Source of the DNA: UBA868 sp016776875
Lineage (GTDB): Bacteria; Pseudomonadota; Gammaproteobacteria; Arenicellales; UBA868
Length of the DNA: 64,000 nucleotides
Reading direction: 5' to 3'
Assembly (NCBI GenBank): GCA_051201585.1
Contig: CP179198.1
Span: forward strand, 1,488,001 to 1,552,000
The notes under the pieces were generated by a model. The model did not search any database. It saw only the letters and a list, made by a program, of their open reading frames with translations, and was not told where the DNA came from. Shown here piece after piece: positions 8,519 through 17,513 of this stretch; the stretch's first letter is position 1; each line of letters opens with the position of its first letter. The position numbers and the translations under genes are program-made.

Positions 8519-10030
8519 CTAAACCTCGCTAATGCCTTTCCAGGCCCAATCGTTGTAGCCCTCGGAATCGCGATGAATCCAGTAATCGGCCAGATCCTCG
8601 CTTTGATACTCCCATGATGGCGTTTTCCCCACGTTATGCGCGGCGTGGACGAGCCGCCGTTGACGCTGACTTATTAAGACATGCTCATTAAGGCGCTCAC
8701 TATCCCACTGACGCCGAATCAGCCCTTCCAACTCATCAAGAATCTCATGATGAGTTGAATCATGAGCAAGATTGGTCAACTCATGGGGATCGCGTTCTAG
8801 ATCATACAAAACGGATGGTGCGCCACCGCCGCTGATCAATTTGTGTTTTCCTTTGCGAACCATAAACATCGGCGAAGGCACCCCCTCAGAAGTGATTTCT
8901 GCAAAGATAGGGCTATTTTCACCGAGCGCCTGCCCCTCACACGCCCCCAACAGACTGCTGCCATCAAGCGGCTCCGGCGCAACCTCGTCAGGTGTAATTC
9001 CGGCCACATCGCAAAAAGTTGGCAGCAGATCTAATAATGACGTGGGCTGTGAATGATGACCGGCTGAAAATCGCTCCGGCCAATGGATGATGAGCGGGAC
9101 GCGAATACAATCTTCAAAAAAATGCTTTTTGTACCAAAGCCCATGCTCGCCAAGCATATCGCCATGATCCGCAGAAATCACAACGACGGTATTCGCCAGA
9201 AGACCTGTTTGCTCAAGCGTCTTCATCAGCCCGCCCACCATCTCGTCAAAATAGGAAACGTTTCCCAAATAGGCGTGTCGCGCTATCCTGACGTGCGCTT
9301 CCGAGATACCGGTATCAACTAACATCGCATGGTGGAGCATTCTGGTGGTATGCAATTCTCGTTCCGACTCGGGCTGTAAAGGTGTATTGGGCAATGCAAT
9401 GTCGTCGTGGCGATACAGGTCCCAATACTCCTGAAGCGTGCAATACGGCTCATGCGGATGAATAAATGAGGCATTCAGAAAAAATGGCGCAGAATTTTCT
9501 CGTGCAAACTGATGCAATTTATTTTTGGCGTGATAAAAAACAGCTTCGTCATGATCGATCTGAACAGTGCGTTTAACAACGCCTGATCTCGTCACCCCGG
9601 TTGCCGTGTTATTGGATGACATACGCGCTTCGCCCCAACTCGGCGTCCAGGAAAAATCAGTAGGATAAAGCTCAGGAACCAGTCGCTCCTCAAATCCATG
9701 AAGTAGGTCGGGGCCTACAAAATGCTGCTTACCTGAAAGGGTTGTACGGTATCCGGCTAACCGCAGATAATGTGCAACCGTTGGAATACTAGCCGGAAAT
9801 TCAGCACCGTTATCATAAGCACCAATCTTGCTCGGAAGCATCCCCGATAACATCGAGAATCGCGAAGGCGCGCATAACGGGAAATTGCAGTACGCATTTT
9901 CAAATGTAACCCCGTTATCAGCGAGTTGAGCCAAATTTGGAGTAATCGCAGGACCCCCGTACATGGGAAGGACTTGGGGCTTAAGTTGATCGGCTTGAAT
10001 AAAAAGAATATTCGGTTGTTTAGATGTCAT
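8519..10030 (-). CDS. betC: Choline-sulfatase-type sulfatase
   Basis: A 503-residue type I sulfatase that would release sulfate from choline-O-sulfate. NILFIQADQLKPQVLPMYGG gives the N-terminal metal Asp, and NFPLCAPSRFSMLSG is the sulfatase signature whose Cys is matured to formylglycine. GYRTTLSGKQHFVGPDLLHG, HGFEERLVPELYPTDFSWTP and SADHGDMLGEHGLWYKKHF complete the site. The GKQHFVGPDxLHGFEERL block and the length are typical of BetC rather than arylsulfatases. No sulfatase-maturation gene is in the window. It precedes no bet genes here, though a GMC dehydrogenase lies 2 kb away and sarcosine oxidase further on. The exact substrate is inferred. Confidence 0.82.
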   Translation of the reverse strand: MTSKQPNILFIQADQLKPQVLPMYGGPAITPNLAQLADNGVTFENAYCNFPLCAPSRFSMLSGMLPSKIGAYDNGAEFPASIPTVAHYLRLAGYRTTLSGKQHFVGPDLLHGFEERLVPELYPTDFSWTPSWGEARMSSNNTATGVTRSGVVKRTVQIDHDEAVFYHAKNKLHQFARENSAPFFLNASFIHPHEPYCTLQEYWDLYRHDDIALPNTPLQPESERELHTTRMLHHAMLVDTGISEAHVRIARHAYLGNVSYFDEMVGGLMKTLEQTGLLANTVVVISADHGDMLGEHGLWYKKHFFEDCIRVPLIIHWPERFSAGHHSQPTSLLDLLPTFCDVAGITPDEVAPEPLDGSSLLGACEGQALGENSPIFAEITSEGVPSPMFMVRKGKHKLISGGGAPSVLYDLERDPHELTNLAHDSTHHEILDELEGLIRRQWDSERLNEHVLISQRQRRLVHAAHNVGKTPSWEYQSEDLADYWIHRDSEGYNDWAWKGISEV

Positions 10031-10157
10031 TTATTTTGTCCATTGGCCAAGCGTATTGAACCCAAAAACAGAGCGATTCTCTTGCTGAAGAATTCGTCAC
10101 ACAAAGAGTCTATTCAGTAATTTCGGTCGGGCTGATCCGGGCTTTCAAGCAATCGAC

Positions 10158-11003
10158 CTAATCAAAGCAAAACTCAGGATAAAGATCGCTCCCGATGCGG
10201 TCCCCATGATTAAGGTCATGCTCGCGCATAACCAAGGAGTGATCTGGGTCCATCCCCTCCTCCCTGAAACACACCCGGATATCATCCCCAAGCCATTGTG
10301 TGTTGAAGATCCTGAGTTCGCAACCCGGGGAAAGATTTCCCGAGCCACCATGAATGGTTCGACCATTAAACGCAACACAATCTCCGGGCGACATTTCCCA
10401 ACTCAAGATATCATAATCGTCCCGACGCCCCTCGATATCCGGAAACGGTTCATAGTCTTTTCCACTGGGTTCGCGACGCTGATCCCGCGCATCTGATGTG
10501 AGATCGCCAAAATTCGTTTGGCGGAACTCCTGGGCCCATCGATGTGAGCCTCGAACAAACTCTAATGCGCTTTTTTTCTCGACCGAAACCAACGGCATCC
10601 AGATCGAGCAAGTATCAAGCCCTTTAACCGACCAATAGGGTTCATCCTGGTGAAATGGCGTGCGGAACTGCGCGCCTGGTGTTCGAACAAACACCGCGTC
10701 AAAAAAAAAGTTCACTCGTTTTGTGCTGAGAAGCTGAGCCGCCACCGACGCCAACGGTGAATTTTCAATAAAATCCCGATACTCGGCAATCTCTCGCCAG
10801 GCCTGACTATCGTAGAAACAAGTCCGGCCCTGGTCATCTCGATTCCAAATCCGGCCACGCTCGGTTGGCGTGTTAATATTTTTTTGAATGCCGCTGTCTA
10901 AGCAGTCGATCCAAAATTTATCGATTGCTTTCGGGATGAACACCACGCCATCTTCCGCAAATGTCTCGGCGAGGGTTGGGGTCAACTCGTAAAATTCAGG
11001 CAT
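10158..11003 (-). CDS. Phytanoyl-CoA dioxygenase (PhyH) family protein
   Basis: A 281-residue Fe(II)/2-oxoglutarate oxygenase. The iron ligands are visible as FHQDEPYWSV (His-x-Asp) and RTIHGGSGNLSPG (distal His), followed by an Arg in CELRIFNTQWLGDD that would bind 2-oxoglutarate. The N-terminus (LAETFAEDGVVFIPKAID) is usual for the family. It lies upstream of the sulfatase on the same strand with a 127-base gap, so co-transcription is possible. Family members include ectoine hydroxylase and many uncharacterised oxygenases; the substrate cannot be told here. Confidence 0.85.
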   Translation of the reverse strand: MPEFYELTPTLAETFAEDGVVFIPKAIDKFWIDCLDSGIQKNINTPTERGRIWNRDDQGRTCFYDSQAWREIAEYRDFIENSPLASVAAQLLSTKRVNFFFDAVFVRTPGAQFRTPFHQDEPYWSVKGLDTCSIWMPLVSVEKKSALEFVRGSHRWAQEFRQTNFGDLTSDARDQRREPSGKDYEPFPDIEGRRDDYDILSWEMSPGDCVAFNGRTIHGGSGNLSPGCELRIFNTQWLGDDIRVCFREEGMDPDHSLVMREHDLNHGDRIGSDLYPEFCFD

Positions 11004-11227
11004 TCAAAAACTATGCGGGTCATGATTCCGGTGGTCAAGTCATTTCGAACCGCTTTTAAAGGAGATCCTAAATAATCTCTCTCGCTAACTCGTTTCGTAT
11101 TTGGGGCTTTCGCTTTTAACAATAGAGGTTAAAATGGAATCTTGCCGGCCAAGACAAACTTGATCGACATCGACAGAAAAATCACGGAAGTCTGCATTCC
11201 TGTCTTTTCAAAATTTAGGTTTCAAAT

Positions 11228-11314
11228 GCCGGGGTGGCGAAACTGGTAGACGCGCCAGATTCAAAATCTGGTTTCCGCAAGGAAGTGTCGGTTCGAGTCC
11301 GACCCTCGGTACCA
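11228..11314 (+). tRNA. tRNA-Leu (anticodon CAA)
   Basis: An 87-base class II tRNA including an encoded CCA. The acceptor GCCGGGG pairs with CCTCGGT, the D arm contains GGCGAAACTGGTAGACGC, and the anticodon stem CCAGA/TCTGG encloses loop TTCAAAA, giving anticodon CAA. A long variable arm and GGTTCGAGTCC follow. It decodes UUG. Confidence 0.96.
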
Positions 11315-11373
11315 TTTGAATCGAAAACTTAGACAAACCGCATCGAAATACCCGGAACAAACCTAAATCAGTC

Positions 11374-11529
11374 CTACCAAACCGTGTTTTTGGTGCAATA
11401 GGCTTTTACCGTTTCCGAGTCTTTTTGGTCTTCCTCAGCCCTTAAACAATTCTGATACGGGGACATCGCGTAATACATTGCGAGAACCACAGCCCCCACC
11501 ACGAGCAGCTTGAAAAGCGTTTCGGTCAT
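11374..11529 (-). CDS. Small membrane-anchored protein of unknown function
   Basis: A 51-residue ORF beginning MTETLFKLLVVGAVVLAMYY. It has one hydrophobic segment at residues about 5-22 and a charged tail with two Cys (QNCLRAEED and KAYCTKNTVW). The start ATG at 11527-11529 overlaps the TGA of the upstream small ORF (ATGA), a translational-coupling arrangement that supports both being real. No family is recognised. Confidence 0.6.
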   Translation of the reverse strand: MTETLFKLLVVGAVVLAMYYAMSPYQNCLRAEEDQKDSETVKAYCTKNTVW

Positions 11530-11759
11530 GAACTGACCTCTTGGGACGACGCCCTCTCTCGACGTTGCTCGGCCTCCTGATCTCGCGATACCTGAATCGA
11601 GATAATCTGATTTTCAAACTCAAGCAAAAGTTGATAGGCCTCGGCGTCTCTTTGACTTACATCCTGAACCTCTAATCTGTGAACGTTACGAAGATAATCA
11701 AGAATGTTGGCGTTGACCATCTTCGCAAAATCATCCTCCCTTTGTTCTTCATCTTCCAT
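11526..11759 (-). CDS. Small acidic coiled-coil-like protein of unknown function
   Basis: A 77-residue, highly charged protein beginning MEDEEQREDDFAKMVNANIL, with no signal peptide or membrane segment. The central part (YLRNVHRLEVQDVSQRDAEA) and the Glu/Gln/Arg-rich end look helical. It overlaps the next small membrane ORF by 4 bases and probably forms a two-gene operon with it. No homologous family is recognised, and a role cannot be proposed. Confidence 0.6.
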   Translation of the reverse strand: MEDEEQREDDFAKMVNANILDYLRNVHRLEVQDVSQRDAEAYQLLLEFENQIISIQVSRDQEAEQRRERASSQEVSS

Positions 11760-11908
11760 ATTGTTTTCCCGTAATACTCAGCCTGACATTACAACTATAA
11801 ATCTGTTAACGAAAGGATCGCACACCAGACTCCAGAAAGTCGATCACAATATCGCGCGGCCTTCGCCAGACTCCCTAATGAATCCTATTTTTTTAAGCAA
11901 ATGAGAAT

Positions 11909-14219
11909 CTAAAAAGCAGAGCTGAAATGGATACGGACGCCATCAGAATGCCCCCCGCCAAGCGCTTCATTACGGGTATAAACAAGCGCAGATATCAACC
12001 CATCATTAGAAACATAATCGAGTCCCAATTGAATCCGTACGGTGGAATCGGTCTCATCTTCAAGAACGAGGTTATAGGATCGCGTGCCCGCAGCGTACTT
12101 CATTGTGACGTTTTCGCTGGAGGAGAAACTATAACCATACTCGGCTGACCCAAAGGGTCGAATCAGGCCTTTCGGTAACGCCCGGTGATAGTTGATATCC
12201 AGCCCGATAAACAACATTTGATGATCAATATTTTGATCTCCATACTGAACCGCCCAAACGCCGCCTGTTTCAGATTCTGTGTCAATCTTTGCGCTTCCAA
12301 GTTCGAATCGACCATGAGGCGTGATCTGGAATTTTCGCCCAACCGGTTCAAGACCACGAACACCAATTGATGAGAACAGCATCGTTCCATCTCTATCGGC
12401 ACTAAAGGTTGTGGCTGTCTCTTTACGAGTGCTCGCAATGTCCAGATCCGCAGCACCCAAGATCCCCTCTAAGATCAGCGCCATCCCCTTCGGTCGCATC
12501 GCGCCATAAAAGGAAAGTCCATAGTTCTCCGCGTCAACATCGTCATTGGGGTTTATTTCCGCTGATTGCCAGGACGCAGTCAGCGCGACACCCCCTCGAG
12601 CGTAATCCCCAAAAGCGCGATCGGAGCCAATCGCAATCAACACGCCATCGCTACTGTCTACCGAATCCCAATTTCCCACCGTCACCTGACCCTCTGTCCA
12701 GATTGACCAGCCGGCAGCGCTCGCATCCCCCGCGGGATTGAGATCAACAGGTTCCAGATCGGTCGCGGCAAGAGTCGCCCCAATCATCCGCCCGATCAAC
12801 TCACTGGAGGAGTCAATCTCACCCTGCGAATTAACAAGCGTCTCAAGGTCTTTCAGGAGACCGCGGGAATCTGCCTTGACCGGTTGAGCGCTAAAAATGC
12901 TGCGCATCGCCGGATCCTTGAATGTAAACTGAATCCCTTGATAGGAGAGTCCAGAGCTATCGATGTCACCACTTTCGAACTCATCATGATTGCAACCCGG
13001 AATCTCAGGCTGCCCTTCCGATTCATCTGACTGACAGGCCTCTGTTGCAATTTGCCGACCAAATACCTGACCTAAACGGGCAAAACGGCTATTGATAGGC
13101 TGGGAAAAATTTCTAAGATGTTCTTGAGCTAAAGACGCGTAGCTTTTGGCGACAGCCGTCACGCTTTTATTCAACAGCAGGTCAGGTTCGTAGTGCCAAC
13201 TGACTGAATTGCTCTGTAAATTTAGGTTATTTGCGTTATCTTGGAATCGAACCTCGGGCACCGAAATCGAGCTTCGACCTGGCGTCACGGATGACACGAG
13301 CGCCGAAAACTCTCGTCCCGAGCCTGAAAATTCCGAGATGGTTAAGTTGCTCAACAAGAAGTCATTGATATCAAATCCGGTTACGACCTCGCTGATTTCG
13401 ATCGCGACCCTCCAAGACGGCTGCGACGTTCGCGCATCACTCTCTAATCCCAGCACGGACACCTTGACCACCGGGCGAACGTTGTCAACCAGAGTTGGAA
13501 TATTTTCTGCTACTTCCTCTTCTTCCTCTTCTTCACCACCGCCTCCCCCACTAGACGCGGTCACCGAAAAAGAACGCGACACATCGGTCGCCGCGAAGTA
13601 ATCCCCTGTCGGGCTGTTCCCGGCTTGACTGGCGGTTATGGTGCATGTGCCCGCGCTTACCAAAGTAAGCGTTGTTCCCAAGACCGTGCACACGCCGGCG
13701 GTAGACGAAGCGAGCGACACCGTCAATCCAGAGTCAGATGATGCGGTAAGGGTTGCCGTGCCGGATGAGAGTGACTGTGCGCCCGGGTCGTTGAACGTGA
13801 TGGTTTGCGATTTTCCGCAATCCATATCCGACAGGTCAACATTACCGCTGGTAATGTCGAACTCAACGTAGGTGTAATCCTGATCCAAGGTATAGGTCAG
13901 GGTTGCGGGAAAGGTTGTAGCAGAGGCCTTGGTCGAGAAACTAGCTGGAACCCCAGGCGCAGCAGATGTCCCTACGTTTATGCGGGCAGTTTGGCCAGAT
14001 TTTGATGGGTTGGAAAACGTGACCTTGAGTGTCTCACCTTCTGAAAACGTCCACCCTGCAGCTCTGTATTTCCTGCCAAATAATGTCGGATACTCTCCGG
14101 TCGGTCTTACCTTTGACGTCGTCACAACCGTTACTGAGGGCCGCGAACGCCTCCTCTACTGGCAACAATGGGCAAAGTAAAAGGCACAGGCAGCCCAGTC
14201 GCAAGAGAACGTTCTTCAT
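11909..14219 (-). CDS. Ig-like surface protein with C-terminal autotransporter beta-barrel, frameshifted after the signal region
   Basis: The start MKNVLLRLGCLCLLLCPLLP...EEAFA at 14217-14219 is a signal peptide followed by ALSNGCDDV. The main frame then carries GEYPTLFGRKYRAAGWTFSE and the rest, so one extra base is needed, most likely near 14115-14120 (GACGTC). Order: N-terminal beta domain (residues about 30-125), an Ig-like repeat ending in GTCTITASQAG, a Gly5-Glu7 linker near residue 235, a second Ig-like domain (about 245-350), a helical stretch and a roughly 270-residue autotransporter barrel ending in aromatic Phe (VRIHFSSAF). It should sit in the outer membrane and expose the Ig-like region. 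Partner and function are unknown. The restored length is about 769 residues. Confidence 0.8.
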
Positions 14220-14232
14220 GGAATTTATCGGG

Positions 14233-14262
14233 AATCATAACCAACTTTTGTGGATTATGATT
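14233..14262. promoter_or_regulatory. Inverted repeat upstream of the autotransporter gene
   Basis: AATCATAA and TTATGATT form a perfect 8-bp inverted repeat with a 14-base spacer, 14 bases before the autotransporter start codon. It could be an operator or a 5' leader hairpin covering the ribosome-binding region. No known regulator motif is recognised. Confidence 0.4.
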
Positions 14263-14356
14263 CAGCTAAGCCAAAAAACCATGATTTTGATTTTATGACC
14301 CTATCAGTAATTTTTTGGGCTAACCGTCGCTCCAACGACGAGATGGATACATGACC

Positions 14357-15163
14357 TCAAAGACAATGTTCGGGACCCGGAAATTCGCGAGTTTTCACCG
14401 CTTTTAGGAAATGCTCAACCGCGGTGACAGCCGATCCGGCGCCGGCCAAGAAATCTTTACTGAATTTAGGACTCTTCTTCGGGTATAGCCCGAGCAAATC
14501 GTAAAGCACGAGCACTTGGCCGTCCGTTCGCGACCCCGCGCCGATTCCGATCGTCGGGGCGCTTATCTTTTTGGAAATCGAGTCTGCCAGGGCTGATGGC
14601 ATCGCTTCCAGAATGAGCACCGAGACTCCGGCTTGATCCAAAACCAAGGCGTCGTTTTCAATCTCACTTGCCGCTTCGGCCTCTCGGCCCTGCACCTTGA
14701 AGCCGCCAAACTGGTTGACCGACTGCGGAGTAAGTCCAATATGGCCGCAAACGGGGATACCCCGCTCCACCAAAAACTCGACCGTCTGGCGCATGAATGC
14801 GCCGCCTTCAATTTTGACCATCTGTGCTCCGCCCTCCCCGAGCAGCCGAGCAGCGTTTTCGAAAGCCTGTTGTGGGCTCGACTGAAACGATCCAAAAGGC
14901 ATGTCTGCAATAATAAGGCTTGTTTCTACGCCTCGCGAGACACACTTGGTGTGATACACCATCTCGTCGACGGTGACCGGCAGAGTCGTTAAATGCCCCT
15001 GCACCACCATGCCCACGCTATCGCCAACCAAAATAATTTCGACACCCGTCTTATCCAGAATACTGGCAAAACTATAGTCATAAGCGGTAAGGCACGCGAT
15101 CGGCTCACCGCGAGCCTTCATGTTAGCCAGTGTTGTGACGGTAATTGGTCTTTTAATAGTCAT
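14357..15163 (-). CDS. panB: 3-methyl-2-oxobutanoate hydroxymethyltransferase
   Basis: PanB makes ketopantoate from alpha-ketoisovalerate and methylenetetrahydrofolate, the first pantothenate step. The 268-residue protein shows KARGEPIACLTAYDYSFASI, EIILVGDSVGMVVQGH (metal Asp), ADMPFGSFQSSP, CGHIGLTPQSVNQFGGFKVQ and PTIGIGAGSRTDGQVLVLYD, all family landmarks, with the expected length. Unlike many gammaproteobacteria it has no panC next to it here. Its methylene-THF demand links it loosely to the glycine and serine genes further along. Confidence 0.96.
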   Translation of the reverse strand: MTIKRPITVTTLANMKARGEPIACLTAYDYSFASILDKTGVEIILVGDSVGMVVQGHLTTLPVTVDEMVYHTKCVSRGVETSLIIADMPFGSFQSSPQQAFENAARLLGEGGAQMVKIEGGAFMRQTVEFLVERGIPVCGHIGLTPQSVNQFGGFKVQGREAEAASEIENDALVLDQAGVSVLILEAMPSALADSISKKISAPTIGIGAGSRTDGQVLVLYDLLGLYPKKSPKFSKDFLAGAGSAVTAVEHFLKAVKTREFPGPEHCL

Positions 15164-15339
15164 ATTTGAACTCTAGCCCAAACCAGAGGCATTTTCGGGC
15201 GACCGATTATGCCTAAACTCAGCAGGTCCGACCACTCCAAAAAACCTTGCAATCTCAGGCTAAATTAAATGCGGCTGATTAGCGGCGCTTGGCAACAAAA
15301 TCTATAATCAAGTAACTCAGTTTCCAGGGCTTTATTTCA

Positions 15340-15906
15340 ATGAAGATGCTGTTCGATTTTTTTCCGCTGATTTTGTTTTTTGGCGCGTATAAGTTTTATG
15401 GCATATACGCGGCAACGGCTGTGGCCATTGCAGCCTCTGTTGGACAAGTCCTCTGGGTTTGGGTGCGTACCCGGAAAACGGAAACCACACATCTGGTCAC
15501 GCTTTTTGTGATTGTTATTTTCGGCGGGATGACGCTGGTTTTTCGGGATGATACCTTTATCAAATGGAAACCTTCGATCGTTAACTGGATCTTTGCCGTC
15601 ATTGTCATCGGCAGTCATTTTATTGGTAACAAAACGGTTCTCGAGAGATTGCTGGGCACGCAGTTGAGCATGCCTGGGGCAATCTGGAACAAAGTTAATT
15701 TCTCCTGGGGAATGTTTTTCCTGATCAGTGGACTGCTCAATATGTATGTCGCGTTTTATTACAGACCCGAACTTCCCGAAGCAGTACGAACCGATTTTTG
15801 GGTCAACTTTAAAGTGTTTGGCTTACTCGGGCTCACGCTTGCTTTTAGCGTGATCCAGATGATGTTAATTGCGAAACACATCACGACTAAAGGCTCCGAG
15901 AACTAA
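15340..15906 (+). CDS. yciB: Inner-membrane septation protein A (YciB/IspZ family)
   Basis: A 188-residue polytopic membrane protein starting MKMLFDFFPLILFFGAYKFY, with about five membrane segments and the conserved internal TFIKWKPSIVNW, LERLLG and WNKVNFSWGMFFL motifs of YciB. The family affects envelope integrity and septation in Escherichia coli; its exact activity is unsettled. Its TAA shares one base with the bolA start (TAATG), so it heads a five-gene operon. Confidence 0.93.
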   Translation: MKMLFDFFPLILFFGAYKFYGIYAATAVAIAASVGQVLWVWVRTRKTETTHLVTLFVIVIFGGMTLVFRDDTFIKWKPSIVNWIFAVIVIGSHFIGNKTVLERLLGTQLSMPGAIWNKVNFSWGMFFLISGLLNMYVAFYYRPELPEAVRTDFWVNFKVFGLLGLTLAFSVIQMMLIAKHITTKGSEN

Positions 15907-16172
15907 TGTCAGTAAAAAACCAAATTCATCAACGACTCATGGAAAGCCTGAACGCTGAATCCGTCGAAATTGAAGACCAAAGTCATCTCCATGCGGGTCA
16001 TGCAGGAGCGGCATCGGGTGGCGGACACTATGACGTGATCGTAATCTCCAGCACATTTAACGATCTGAACACCCTCGGCAGACATCGTCTGATTTACAGC
16101 GCAGTTGATGATCTAATGAAAAAAGAGATTCATGCCCTCAGCATTCAGGCATTCAGTCCAGACGAGGTTTAA
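15906..16172 (+). CDS. bolA: BolA family protein
   Basis: An 88-residue protein beginning MSVKNQIHQRLMESLNAESV, with the BolA class II KH-like pattern (VEIEDQSHLHAGHAGAASGG, then a FN-containing strand, RHRLIYSAVDDLMKKEIHAL). The HAGH region supplies the His and Gly residues typical of the family. BolA proteins pair with monothiol glutaredoxins in Fe-S cluster handling or act as DNA-binding regulators. It overlaps the yciB stop by one base, a common gammaproteobacterial arrangement. Confidence 0.93.
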   Translation: MSVKNQIHQRLMESLNAESVEIEDQSHLHAGHAGAASGGGHYDVIVISSTFNDLNTLGRHRLIYSAVDDLMKKEIHALSIQAFSPDEV

Positions 16173-16186
16173 CGAGAGGCGACGCT

Positions 16187-16897
16187 ATGGCAACCCCTGC
16201 TCAATCGGCTCGGTATTTCCTGTACTGGCTCGCTTTTTTTGGCCTTTTATTGTTTGCTTTCACGCTCTTTGTTTGGTTCGGCGGTTTAGCACTTTTCATC
16301 GAACAAGACTCGAGCCGGCTCTCGCTTGTGATTCTGGTTGGCCTCCTGGTCGCCTCTCTTCACGCGGGCTATCGCGCTTACAAAATCGATGACGAAATTA
16401 ATCAGACCCGGGTCATCGCGATCAGTCATACACCCCATGAGCGCACCGATCAGTCGTCGATTGCGTCGGAATATCGTTTGTTGATTGACAAAGCGGTTTC
16501 AAATGGCCGAGAACCCACTGATTCTGCAAATCTCGGCGTCTATCTTGAGAAACGCGTGCACGAGGGGCATGCCAACGGATGGTTCATCGCCGACCTCATG
16601 ATCAAGCTCGGATTGCTCGGCACCGTTATCGGATTTATCTTTATGCTGAGTTCGGTGGCCCAACTTGAAACAACAGACCTGAACGCAGCTAAATTAATGC
16701 TGACCCAGATGAGTGGGGGAATGAGAATCGCGTTGTTCACAACGCTTGCCGGCTTATCGAGCGGTCTCATCTTGGGCGCGCAATATCAGCTTTTGGATCA
16801 CGGCGCCGACCGGCTCTTTGGCATTATCGTGAGCACTACCGAGACCGAAGAAATTCGCACGTCCCAATCAAACCCCCCGTTTACCCGAACGGAGTGA
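16187..16897 (+). CDS. MotA/TolQ/ExbB-like membrane protein
   Basis: A 236-residue protein with four predicted membrane segments: about residues 12-32, 42-60, 135-155 and 172-195. The third and fourth bear the proton-channel family features KLGLLGTVIGFIFML and GMRIALFTTLAGLSSGLILG, with the conserved polar Thr residues. A soluble cytoplasmic loop separates the pairs, as in MotA and TolQ. It follows bolA by 14 bases and precedes a single-pass partner gene by 4 bases. By analogy it would form the ion-conducting stator with that partner. It is not the usual TolQ or ExbB, because no tolA, tonB or pal gene accompanies it. Confidence 0.72.
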   Translation: MATPAQSARYFLYWLAFFGLLLFAFTLFVWFGGLALFIEQDSSRLSLVILVGLLVASLHAGYRAYKIDDEINQTRVIAISHTPHERTDQSSIASEYRLLIDKAVSNGREPTDSANLGVYLEKRVHEGHANGWFIADLMIKLGLLGTVIGFIFMLSSVAQLETTDLNAAKLMLTQMSGGMRIALFTTLAGLSSGLILGAQYQLLDHGADRLFGIIVSTTETEEIRTSQSNPPFTRTE

Positions 16898-16901
16898 TCT
16901 G

Positions 16902-17513
16902 ATGCGTCCTCGCGGCGGTGGTTATCGCACTGATCCTTTTGTGGATCTCCTGTTCAACGCGCTACTCGGATTCACGCTTCTTTTTTTCGTTTCCCTGGTT
17001 TATTTCAATCCTGAGGCTCGCCAAGGCAAAGTGAACCTAAAGGCAGAATATATTATCTCTGTTACATGGCCAGAGCACCGTACTGACGATATCGATCTAT
17101 GGGTGCGCGATCCTTTAGGCGAGGTGGTCTCCTACTTACGCAAGGATGCGGGCTGGCTGCACCTTGATCGGGACGATCAGGGTGCTATTAACGATACCGT
17201 GATCATTGAGGGCGAGAAGATTATCTACCCGATTAATCAGGAGCTCGTCACATTGAGGGGGCTTGTCGATGGCGAGTACACCGTTAATCTTTATTATTAT
17301 GAGAAGCGGGAGCTTGAGCCGATTACCGTTCTTGTGAAAATCGAGCGCATTAATCCTTCCGTGCAAACTGTTTTTGTTCAGAAAGTAATTCTTTCCAAAG
17401 AAGACGAAGAGCGCACCATTGTGCGATTTACGCCCACTCGCGACGGGAAAATCATTAATGTGAATGAGCGCCAGGCGCAACTCACGCCTTATCTGTTGGA
17501 CCCGCCAGAATGA
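16902..17513 (+). CDS. ExbD/MotB-like single-pass protein with an uncharacterised periplasmic domain
   Basis: A 203-residue protein starting MRPRGGGYRTDPFVDLLFNA, then a membrane helix (LLGFTLLFFVSLVYF). The Asp residues at the start of the helix are placed like the proton-carrying Asp of ExbD and MotB. The roughly 165-residue periplasmic part has a beta-rich IISVTWPEHRTDDIDLWVRD stretch reminiscent of secreted domains with a DLWV motif, not an OmpA or TolR fold. It overlaps the next gene by 4 bases (ATGA). It is probably the channel partner of the preceding MotA-like protein; what it pushes or binds is unknown. Confidence 0.68.
   Translation: MRPRGGGYRTDPFVDLLFNALLGFTLLFFVSLVYFNPEARQGKVNLKAEYIISVTWPEHRTDDIDLWVRDPLGEVVSYLRKDAGWLHLDRDDQGAINDTVIIEGEKIIYPINQELVTLRGLVDGEYTVNLYYYEKRELEPITVLVKIERINPSVQTVFVQKVILSKEDEERTIVRFTPTRDGKIINVNERQAQLTPYLLDPPE

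Noticed and set aside
13515..13545. CTTCCTCTTC repeat as a phase-variation tract
   Set aside because: It encodes the Glu run as GAA/GAG codons. Unit changes of three would not switch the gene off, so it is only a variable linker.
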